This document shows, one piece after another, positions 39,666 to 45,777 of a DNA stretch of 45,777 nucleotides. The position numbers were made by a program, and so were the translations under genes. This DNA is from CAYNFH01 sp964396385. GTDB taxonomy: Bacteria > Armatimonadota > Chthonomonadetes > Chthonomonadales > CAJBBX01. The DNA lies in assembly GCA_964396385.1 (NCBI GenBank), contig CAYNFH010000023.1:1-45777 (forward strand), given 5' to 3'. Positions within the stretch are counted from its first letter, which is position 1, and the number at the start of each line of letters is the position of its first letter. A model generated the notes under the pieces. That model saw only the letters and a program-made list of their open reading frames with translations. It did no database searches and was not told where the DNA came from.

Positions 39666-39703
39666 TTCTGGTGACCTGAAATCGAAAATAGTAAATTGAA
39701 AAT
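39666..39703. repeat. AT-rich heptamer array covering the glpK start
   Basis: Units resemble TTGAAAA/TCGAAAA (ATCGAAAATAGTAAATTGAA and so on). The same motif forms the arms of the 29489-29565 repeat. The TTG start codon of glpK (39696) is inside it. Confidence 0.8.
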
Positions 39704-41204
39704 TGAAAATCGCTTCGTCCTTGCCCTCGACCAGGGTACCACCAGCTCCCGGGCAATCCTGTTCGACGCCGATGCGCAAGTAGTGGCCCAGGCGCAGCAA
39801 GAGGTACCACCGATCTATCCGCGTCCGGGGTGGGTCGAGCACGATCCCGTCGCGCTCTGGGCGTCGCAGCTCTGGACGGCGAGAGAGTCGCTCGAGCGGA
39901 GTCGAGTGGCGGCCGCCCACGTTGCCGCCATCGGGATCGCGAACCAGCGGGAGACCACGCTCCTGTGGGAACGCGCGACCGGCGAGCCGGTGTACAACGC
40001 CATCGTCTGGCAGGACCGCCGGACCGCCCCGCTGTGCGAGCAGCTTCGGGCGGACGGCCTGGAGCTGCAGTTCCGGGAGCGCACCGGGCTGACGCTGGAT
40101 CCATACTTCTCCGGGACCAAGCTGCGCTGGCTGCTGGACAACGTTCCGGACGCACGGCGGAGGGCGCGACGCGGCGAGCTGGCCTTCGGCACGGTGGATA
40201 GTTGGCTGCTGTGGATGCTCACGGGCGGGCGCAGACACGCGACAGACACCACCAACGCCTCGCGCACCCTGCTGTTCAATCTCCATACACTGCAGTGGGA
40301 TCAGGATCTGCTCGAAATCCTTGACATACCTGCCGAAGTGCTGCCGGACGTGCTGCCCTCAGCCGCCTGCATCGGAGAAACGGAGCCGGAGCTGCTGGGC
40401 GCGCCGGTCCCCATCTGTGGCGTGGCGGGCGACCAGCAGGCCGCGACCTTCGGGCAGGCCTGCTTCCGGCGCGGCATGGCCAAGAATACGTACGGCACCG
40501 GCTCCTTCCTCCTAATGAACACCGGCGAGGACCCGCGCCCTTCGTGCCATCGACTGCTGACCACGGTGGGCTGGACCTTCGCTGGCCGTACGGCCTACGC
40601 GCTGGAAGGCAGCGTGTTCGTGGCGGGCGCGGCGGTGCAGTGGCTGCGTGACGAGCTCGGGGTTATTCGGGAGGCCGCGGAGACGGAGACGCTGGCGGCA
40701 TCGGTGCCGCACTCGGCTGGAGTCTACTTTGTACCCGCCTTCACCGGCCTGGGCGCGCCCTACTGGGACAGCGAGGCACGCGGCGCGCTGCTGGGGCTCA
40801 CGCGTGGGGCGGGGCGGGCCCACATCGCGCGGGCGGCGCTGGAGGCGGTCTGCTTCCAGAGCCGCGACGTGCTGGAGGCGATGGGCGCCGACTGCGGCGC
40901 GCCGGTCACGGAGCTGCGGGTGGACGGCGGCATGACGGCCAACGACCTGCTGCTCCAGATGCAGGCGGACCTGCTCGGAATTCCGGTCCACCGGCCCGTA
41001 GTAACGGAGACGACGGCGTTGGGGGCAGCCTACCTGGCGGGACTCCAGGCGGGCGTGTGGAGCGGTCCGGAGGACATCGCGGCCCGGTGGCGCGTCGACC
41101 GTACGTTCGAGCCGTGGATTCGGGAAGATGAGCGCGAATCGCTCTATGCCGGATGGAAGCGAGCAGTAGCACGGGTGCGGAGCGAGGTCCGGCCGCATGG
41201 ATGA
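39696..41204 (+). CDS. glpK: Glycerol kinase
   Basis: This FGGY-family kinase phosphorylates glycerol to glycerol 3-phosphate. At 502 residues the length is normal. Motifs are FVLALDQGTTSSRAILFDAD (phosphate 1 loop), IGIANQRETTLLWERATGEP, YNAIVWQDRR, PYFSGTKLRWLLDNV, the catalytic-Asp region VPICGVAGDQQAATFGQACF, and YGTGSFLLMNTG. FVPAFTGLGAPYWDSEARGA and LRVDGGMTANDLLLQMQADL complete the C-terminal half. Translation begins at a TTG inside an AT-rich repeat, with no visible Shine-Dalgarno. A start later in the chain would cut into the first beta strand. The coiled-coil gene overlaps its 3' end by 8 bases. No glpF or glpD is adjacent. Confidence 0.96.
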   Translation: MKIENRFVLALDQGTTSSRAILFDADAQVVAQAQQEVPPIYPRPGWVEHDPVALWASQLWTARESLERSRVAAAHVAAIGIANQRETTLLWERATGEPVYNAIVWQDRRTAPLCEQLRADGLELQFRERTGLTLDPYFSGTKLRWLLDNVPDARRRARRGELAFGTVDSWLLWMLTGGRRHATDTTNASRTLLFNLHTLQWDQDLLEILDIPAEVLPDVLPSAACIGETEPELLGAPVPICGVAGDQQAATFGQACFRRGMAKNTYGTGSFLLMNTGEDPRPSCHRLLTTVGWTFAGRTAYALEGSVFVAGAAVQWLRDELGVIREAAETETLAASVPHSAGVYFVPAFTGLGAPYWDSEARGALLGLTRGAGRAHIARAALEAVCFQSRDVLEAMGADCGAPVTELRVDGGMTANDLLLQMQADLLGIPVHRPVVTETTALGAAYLAGLQAGVWSGPEDIAARWRVDRTFEPWIREDERESLYAGWKRAVARVRSEVRPHG

Positions 41205-41991
41205 GATCCTTCGCCTGGACCCGGACACGCAGCGGCGGCTGATCCTCCAGGCGGCCAAGGAGCTCAACGCCGACACGTTCCGGGAACTCAGCACATCGCA
41301 GCCGACGCTGGATGAGCTGAGGAGTGAATTCAACCAGAACCTTTGGATCTGTATCATTAGCGGGATCTTCTGCTTCTTTCCGTGGCTCTACCTTCCGTTC
41401 CTGATCCCGCCCTATGTACGGCTCCGGAGTCAGCTCCGGAACAACTGGCGGCAGTACCAGCGGCAGGTGGACCCCGAATGCGCGCACCTGGTGCTGGTAG
41501 GCGACATCCGCCGGCAGCTCGGCAGCCTGCCGCGGGCGGAGCGCAGGCGGCTCAAAGAGGTCAGGGCGGAGCTGGAGCGCACGGCCTCCGTCTGGTCTGA
41601 CCTCCAGTCGCGCCTGGAGCGTATCCGCAGCGCCGCGGGCTCCGCGCGCTCCGAGGACCTCGCGCAGATGCGGCAGAGCTTGGCGCTGCGGTTGGCGAAG
41701 GAGGAGGACGCGGTCACGCGCAGTTCGCTCGAGCGGCAGCTCGACGCCATGCAGGGCCGGCAGCGGGCCATGGAGGACATGGAGCGCTGGACGACCCGGC
41801 TGGGGGCGGCTCAGGAGGAGTGTACGCAGGCGCTGATGCACCTGCGCTCTCGCATCGCGCTCTTGACGGCGACCGGAGGATCGCAGCAGGCCGCAGCGGT
41901 CGCGGAGACAGCGGCGGCGCTCCACACGATCAACGCCAGCCTCACCGCTGCCCAGGAGGCATCGGAAGAGGTGCTGCGCATTACGGTGTAA
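41197..41991 (+). CDS. Unknown membrane-anchored coiled-coil protein
   Basis: I recognise no family. The 264-residue protein has a soluble N terminus (~1-48) and one hydrophobic hairpin-like stretch (WICIISGIFCFFPWLYLPFL, about 50-70). A long helical, charged region follows (~75-240) with heptad-like patterning (LKEVRAELERTASVWSDLQS, LAKEEDAVTRSSLERQLDAM), predicted to form coiled coil, and then an Ala-rich tail. The ATG overlaps the end of glpK by 8 bases, so translation is likely coupled, but there is no clear functional link to glycerol use. A role in envelope organisation or as a scaffold is only a guess. Confidence 0.6.
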   Translation: MDEILRLDPDTQRRLILQAAKELNADTFRELSTSQPTLDELRSEFNQNLWICIISGIFCFFPWLYLPFLIPPYVRLRSQLRNNWRQYQRQVDPECAHLVLVGDIRRQLGSLPRAERRRLKEVRAELERTASVWSDLQSRLERIRSAAGSARSEDLAQMRQSLALRLAKEEDAVTRSSLERQLDAMQGRQRAMEDMERWTTRLGAAQEECTQALMHLRSRIALLTATGGSQQAAAVAETAAALHTINASLTAAQEASEEVLRITV

Positions 41992-42012
41992 TCTTGAAGG
42001 GAGGATGAGCTT

Positions 42013-42870
42013 ATGTTGATACGTTTCATACCTGTTGGGGCATTGGCCCTGGTAACGGCCGCGGGAATAGCGCACGCCGGGGCGGCGAAAGCGCCGCGCG
42101 GCAAGAAGCACCTGCTCGTAGTGACGTGGACCACGGGATTCCGGCACGCGGACACCATCGGGCAGCCGGACCACGACGGCCCCGCCCAGGCCATCATCGC
42201 GGACATCGGCAAGCGAAGCGGCGCCTTCGACGTGGACTACTGCCGCACGCAAGAGGACGTGAACCGGATGATCACGCCGCAGGGGCTGCGGAAGTACGAC
42301 GGCGTGATGTTCCTCAACACCACCGGGGACCTGCATATCCCGGACCTGCACAAGTTCCTGGACTGGATCCGGGCCGGGCACGCCTTCATCGGCACGCACT
42401 CGGCCTCCGATACGTACCACCCCAACCAGATCGGCGGCGACACGTCCTACGTGGACATGCTCGGCGCGGAGTTCATGACACACCACAACCAGTGCGAGGT
42501 GGACGCGATCGTCAACGACCACAACCACCCGGCGGTGAAGCACCTGACGCCCTACTACCGCGTGCGGGACGAGATCTACCTGTTCAAGCAGAACAACCGT
42601 GACAAGGTCCACGTGCTGCTCTCGATGGACAAGCACCCGAACGACGGCAGTCCCGAAGCCAACCAGCCCGGCGACTACCTGGTCTCCTGGTGCAAGCTGT
42701 ATGGCAGCGGACGCGTGTTCTACACGTCCCTGGGACACCGGCCGGACGTATGGGAGGCGGCTCCGTACCAGCAGCACCTGCTGGGCGGAATCCGGTGGGC
42801 CCTGGGCGAAGTCAAGGGCGACGCCACTCCCGGCAACAAACCGCCGTACAACGTGGCGGAGGGGAGATGA
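42013..42870 (+). CDS. Secreted ThuA-domain protein
   Basis: The 285 residues open with a signal peptide (about 1-23, LALVTAAGIAHAG). A ThuA-like domain with a class I glutamine-amidotransferase-like fold follows: KHLLVVTWTTGFRHADTIGQ, YDGVMFLNTTGDLHIPDLHK, then GHAFIGTHSASDTYHPNQIG. The final part reads SWCKLYGSGRVFYTSLGHRP, also conserved in the family. ThuA relatives are linked to trehalose or other sugar use, and many are secreted in Planctomycetota and Armatimonadota, often with glycoside-degrading enzymes. The start is supported by GGGAGGATGAGCTT before the ATG. It is 21 bases after the coiled-coil gene and probably in the glpK transcript. Confidence 0.85.
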   Translation: MLIRFIPVGALALVTAAGIAHAGAAKAPRGKKHLLVVTWTTGFRHADTIGQPDHDGPAQAIIADIGKRSGAFDVDYCRTQEDVNRMITPQGLRKYDGVMFLNTTGDLHIPDLHKFLDWIRAGHAFIGTHSASDTYHPNQIGGDTSYVDMLGAEFMTHHNQCEVDAIVNDHNHPAVKHLTPYYRVRDEIYLFKQNNRDKVHVLLSMDKHPNDGSPEANQPGDYLVSWCKLYGSGRVFYTSLGHRPDVWEAAPYQQHLLGGIRWALGEVKGDATPGNKPPYNVAEGR

Positions 42871-42879
42871 TTTGGAGTG

Positions 42880-42910
42880 GGGGAGCTGCGCTTGCGCGCT
42901 CCCCTTGGCC
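42880..42910 (+). terminator. Hairpin downstream of the ThuA-like gene, candidate terminator
   Basis: GGGGAGC pairs with GCTCCCC around an inner GCGC-TT-GCGC stem. Only TT follows, so termination may be weak. A related phrase (GGGGGAGCCGCGCCTTGGCC) at about 30970 suggests it is also a dispersed element. Confidence 0.45.
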
Positions 42911-43123
42911 CCGACGCCGCTTTCTCTCTACCGGTTGGGAGGCCCAAACTGTACAGGCTGTAGGGGCCGGGCGCCGTCCCGGCCCGTCCCCGCAATCGCC
43001 AGGAAAGAACCCCCCAAGAGCGAGAAAAACCACAGACGGGNNNNNNNNNNAACCCCCCCTGCACTTACCGGGGGCCACCGCCCCCCCCCCCGCGCCCCGC
43101 CCCGCCCCCCGGCCCCTACAGCA
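42911..43123. other. Convergent intergenic region with gap and C-rich low-complexity sequence
   Basis: A GC-rich palindrome (GGGGCCGGGCGCCGTCCCGG) is followed by ten N at 43041-43050. Then comes an abnormally C-rich run (43080-43115) unlike the rest of the window. The C-run may be a sequencing or assembly artefact beside the gap. Confidence 0.5.
43041..43050. other. Assembly gap (ten N)
   Basis: Ten unknown bases lie between the ThuA-like and esterase-like genes. The flanks are C-rich on the right. Confidence 0.95.
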
Positions 43124-45082
43124 TTACGGTCGTGATAGGCGCCTAACGATCTGATCTCCGCTCAGGGTGCCGCGCTCCAACTGCAATGGAGCACGAAGCG
43201 CGTGGAAGCCAGCTTCGATGCGATCCGTCTGGAATTCAGCGCCGGTATTGAACAGGCAGAGCGGGTCAGGCGCGGTGAGCAGCGCGGCGGCGCGGAAGCC
43301 GCCCTCGCGCAATAGGCACGGCGCGTAGACCCAGCCATCGTACGCGGCGTCGTCCGCACTGCGGAAGTGGGCGGTATCCACTATCGTGTGCCCGCGGACT
43401 CCGGAGACCCCGCGGGCCAGCAGCGCCCAGAGGCCGGCGCGGCCGAGTCCGACCAGATTCACCGGCCGCCCCGGTTGACTCCTCTCCGCCTCTCGTAGCG
43501 CCTCCACAATCTCACCCACCCTTTCTGCACACGGGGTCGCGCTGTAGGTGGTGTAGAACTTCTGCCAGAGATCCTGTACGGACATGGTGACCGGCGCCAG
43601 CCGCAGCGTCACGTGCGGTCCCCTCTTCAACTCCGGCAGGAGCCGCTCCGCGTCCGCGTCGCCCTCCACCAAGGCGATAACGACCAATGGGGAACGAGTC
43701 GTGAGTCGTGAGTCGTGAGTCGTGAGACCGGAATCCCGAGGACTGACGACTGAGGACTGAGGACTGAGGACTGACGACTGACGGCCGGCCGCTGGCACAT
43801 CCAGCACCGTGGTCATGGCCGGGCGGTAGGTCTCCTGGAAGCGGCGGAGGGTGGCAGCATCATGCGGCCAGAGGGAGTCTAGCTGCGCCTCGGACGCATG
43901 GATCATGGACTCCACCAGCGCGGGCTCTTTGAGCGCATCCGCCGGCATCCGGTGCCGGTCGTTCCATACGCGCATGGCTTGAACGTCCGCCGTGAACGGC
44001 TGCTCGCGGAAATGCGATGGATCCGGGTCGCTCAGCAGCCAGCGACCAAACCAGGCGTACATCGCCTCCCGGCTATCCACGTTATAGTTGTGCTGATAGT
44101 TGAACTGACTCGCCGCCGTGCGGTCCCCGGCGCCGTAGAGCCTGTACACCTGCTCAATCGCCGGCCGCTCCTCCTCCGGCACGTGGGTCGTCCAGTCGCC
44201 TGTCGCTGCGACCAGAAGCTGCGGCCTGGGGGCGAAGGCGGCGCTGATCTCCGGATTGTCCGTGCCCACGCGCAGGCCCGGACCGTTCTCGCAGAGGCAG
44301 CCGCCCTGCATGTAGCTGCTCACCATGTTGACCGGCACGGAGGCGGCGATCCGGTCATCTACCGCGGTGAGCAGGAAGGTCTGGGTCCCGCCGCCGGAAG
44401 CGCCGGTGACCCCGATGCGCCTGCGATCCACGTCCGGCAGGCCCTCCAGGTAGTCCACCACACGGATGCTGTTCCAGAGTTGGAGCCCGTTCAGGCTCAC
44501 TCCCCAGAGCCAGTCCCGTGGGCTGTTGGCGAACTTGTGGTCCACCTGATTGGTGTCGTTGTAGCCCACCATGTCGTAGGCAAACACAACATACCCCTGC
44601 TTCGCCAGGTTGACGCCGATGGCCACCAGGTTGCCGCGCCCCTGCCCCATGGGTGCGGGAGGCGGGCCGGTGCGCGGCACGTCCGGCTGCATCTCCAGCC
44701 GCCCGTGCTCCCAGTGGCCGTGCGGATTGACGATGGCCGGGAACGGTCCTCGCTTCCCCTTGGGCCGGTACAGGTTGCCGCAGAGGTAGAAGCCGGGCCG
44801 GGTCTCCAGCGCCACGTTCTCGATGGTGTAGTCCGGCTCGTCGAACTTTCCGGTGACAACCGGGTGCAGTGGAGTCTTCGGCGGCATCGGCCACAGCCCC
44901 GCGCTCACAAGGATGCGGCGGCGGATCTCTTGCCGGCGCGCCTCCCACGCCTCCTTGCTTGCGGGAGGAGTGAACAGGTGGTGGGTGTCCAGATCGCGCG
45001 GGGGAGTGGTTGACATCGAGCTCTCCGATCCGGTCGCAATGCCGGTCAGGGTAATGAGTACGAGCAGGACTACTAAGCGCAT
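43124..45082 (-). CDS. Secreted alpha/beta-hydrolase of the acetyl xylan esterase-like type
   Basis: The 652 residues start with a signal peptide (MRLVVLLVLITLTGIATG). The hydrolase part (about 30-420) has PFPAIVNPHGHWEHGR (strand and oxyanion region), YVVFAYDMVGYNDTNQ, and the nucleophile elbow RIGVTGASGGGTQTFLLTAV. The family removes acetyl groups from xylan or hydrolyses related esters; peptidase S9-like relatives exist. A second domain of ~190 residues follows, with PLVVIALVEGDADAERLL and VNLVGLGRAGLWALLARGV, which resembles a second alpha/beta fold lacking an obvious catalytic Ser. Between them, residues ~433-463 are encoded by heptamer arrays (SSVLSPQSSVVSP, LTTHDSRLTT). AGGAGC precedes the ATG. 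The LolA-like gene lies upstream. Confidence 0.78.
   Translation of the reverse strand: MRLVVLLVLITLTGIATGSESSMSTTPPRDLDTHHLFTPPASKEAWEARRQEIRRRILVSAGLWPMPPKTPLHPVVTGKFDEPDYTIENVALETRPGFYLCGNLYRPKGKRGPFPAIVNPHGHWEHGRLEMQPDVPRTGPPPAPMGQGRGNLVAIGVNLAKQGYVVFAYDMVGYNDTNQVDHKFANSPRDWLWGVSLNGLQLWNSIRVVDYLEGLPDVDRRRIGVTGASGGGTQTFLLTAVDDRIAASVPVNMVSSYMQGGCLCENGPGLRVGTDNPEISAAFAPRPQLLVAATGDWTTHVPEEERPAIEQVYRLYGAGDRTAASQFNYQHNYNVDSREAMYAWFGRWLLSDPDPSHFREQPFTADVQAMRVWNDRHRMPADALKEPALVESMIHASEAQLDSLWPHDAATLRRFQETYRPAMTTVLDVPAAGRQSSVLSPQSSVVSPRDSGLTTHDSRLTTRSPLVVIALVEGDADAERLLPELKRGPHVTLRLAPVTMSVQDLWQKFYTTYSATPCAERVGEIVEALREAERSQPGRPVNLVGLGRAGLWALLARGVSGVRGHTIVDTAHFRSADDAAYDGWVYAPCLLREGGFRAAALLTAPDPLCLFNTGAEFQTDRIEAGFHALRAPLQLERGTLSGDQIVRRLSRP
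43694..43783. repeat. Heptamer arrays inside the esterase-like gene
   Basis: Four CGTGAGT units (43696-43724) are followed by ACCGGAATCCCGAG, then GACTGACGACTGAGGACTGA and two further GACTGAG-type units. They are read in frame on the minus strand as an interdomain linker. The first part is the reverse complement of the ACTCACG array at 28081. Confidence 0.9.
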
Positions 45083-45100
45083 TAATAGCTCCTATAGGGG

Positions 45101-45168
45101 ACGATTGACGGAAGACGGAGGACCGACGGAATCCGTCCGTCACCCGTCCTCCGTCTCCCGTCGGGTCA
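45101..45168. repeat. Inverted heptamer array upstream of the esterase-like gene
   Basis: The left arm (GATTGACGGAAGACGGAGGA) pairs with the right arm (TCCTCCGTCTCCCGTCGGGT) around ATCCGTCCGTCACCCG. Its right edge reaches the stop codon of the LolA-like gene. Confidence 0.85.
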
Positions 45169-45777
45169 CCGCCCATACACCCCGCCCGGGCGCGCGTCCG
45201 GGAGGGGCTTGGCGCCCTTCGGAATGGTGAAATGGAAGCGGCCTGCGGGTATGGCCGCATTGTCCAGCTCATGGGACACCACCAGCGCTAGCGTCCCGCC
45301 GCCGGGATTCTTCGCGTCCCCGCTCTTGAGAGCGCACGTCCGCGGGTCCAGGTAGAGATTCACGCTGCCGCCCAGGCGTCCCTTCCCGGAGAGGTGGAGG
45401 ACCGTCATGCCGTCCAGGCTGCCGCGGCGCGCCGAAAGGTCGGGGGCAAACCGCTCGATGGACGAGAGGAGCGGCCGGAATAGGGCGGAGAGCCTATCCG
45501 GCCGCCGCACGTTGCGGGAGTAGGCCTGCTCCGTGGGAACGTAGGTCCAGAGGGCGCGCCCGTCGTCGATGCGGACCATGTTCGGCGCCACGCCCCGATC
45601 ACCCGAGCTGATCTCGACCCGGCTGCGGGCCAGCGCACCTCTCGCGTCCGACTCGGCCTGGATGGTGATGACGGTCCTCTGCACTCCTCGCGACCCCGCG
45701 ATCCAGGTGGTGATGGTCCCCTGATACGAGCGAAGGCCGTCGTAGTGGCGGTACATCCGCTCCAGCGCCTGCCGCGC
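45166..45777 (-). CDS. LolA/DUF2092-like outer-membrane lipoprotein carrier-type protein, 5' end missing
   Basis: The frame runs off the right edge, giving 203 visible codons (starting ARQALERMYRHYDGLRSYQG). This fold begins with a helix and TYxGxxTxx strand, then curved beta strands: VQRTVITIQAESDARG, RIDDGRALWTYVPTEQAYSR and LYLDPRTCALKSGD. It matches the LolA/LolB or DUF2092 superfamily, which shuttles or binds lipoproteins and lipids in the periplasm. The C-terminal part ends AIPAGRFHFTIPKGAKPLPD, again typical. A signal peptide, if present, is outside the window. It is upstream of the esterase-like gene on the same strand, with an 83-base gap mostly filled by a repeat. Confidence 0.75.
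   Translation of the reverse strand, partial: ARQALERMYRHYDGLRSYQGTITTWIAGSRGVQRTVITIQAESDARGALARSRVEISSGDRGVAPNMVRIDDGRALWTYVPTEQAYSRNVRRPDRLSALFRPLLSSIERFAPDLSARRGSLDGMTVLHLSGKGRLGGSVNLYLDPRTCALKSGDAKNPGGGTLALVVSHELDNAAIPAGRFHFTIPKGAKPLPDARPGGVYGR

Noticed and set aside
40906..42777. Minus-strand open frame of about 620 codons
   Set aside because: It is a shadow of glpK, the coiled-coil gene and the ThuA-like gene, all supported by motifs or coupling.

Overview
This is a GC-rich (roughly 64%) window from a draft bacterial genome, most likely a metagenome assembly, since it contains three runs of exactly ten N. The organism looks diderm: there is a beta-barrel porin ending in Phe and a LolA-like protein. 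FecR/DUF6600, DUF3500, ThuA, FAD_oxidored and TMTC-like families are mixed together in the way I associate with Armatimonadota or neighbouring phyla. That placement is an inference from gene content, not a phylogenetic result.

Layout. 1-1462: start of hrcA, a secreted NTF2-like protein, and upp. 1557-5768: a potassium-homeostasis operon on the minus strand (KimA-like permease, STAS-USP fusion, two RCK proteins) with a strong promoter and a ~155-nt leader. 5832-10047: alginate-export-type porin, altronate/galactarate dehydratase, and sucC without sucD. 10426-11228: a candidate orphan Rhs/CdiA-type toxin with its immunity gene. 11273-14658: site-2 protease with CBS domains and a two-gene ABC exporter. 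14803-18021: a very large FecR/DUF6600 protein with a Gly-rich tail. 18201-29490: a glycosyltransferase island with three TMTC-like TPR proteins, two other GT-C-like membrane proteins and a GT2-methyltransferase fusion. 29634-30945: a TetR regulator and an ECF sigma factor. 31696-34307: a ParA-type ATPase between two unknown proteins, with no ParB. 34378-39646: FAD oxidoreductase, DUF3500 protein (cut by a gap) and a SUMF1-like protein. 39696-42870: glpK, a coiled-coil membrane protein and a ThuA-like protein. 43124-45777: an acetyl-xylan-esterase-like hydrolase and a partial LolA/DUF2092-like protein.

The most unusual feature is not a gene. About twenty loci carry short arrays with a 7- or 8-base period, often as two inverted arms that can form a hairpin. 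They lie between genes but also inside coding regions without breaking the frame. The three TMTC-like paralogues carry different arrays at corresponding loops. The same heptamer array encodes the same ten-residue peptide in two unrelated proteins, at 28081-28110 and 43694-43724. Some arrays also supply regulatory parts, such as the -35 box of the tetR promoter and the start codon of glpK. A second dispersed class, the TCATCCCGAG...CTCGGGATGA type hairpin, occurs at three loci.

Working together: the KimA-like/RCK/STAS-USP set forms a K+ uptake and sensing unit. The glycosyltransferase island probably builds or attaches a surface glycan. The sugar-acid dehydratase, porin, esterase and glycerol kinase fit a carbohydrate-degrading heterotroph.
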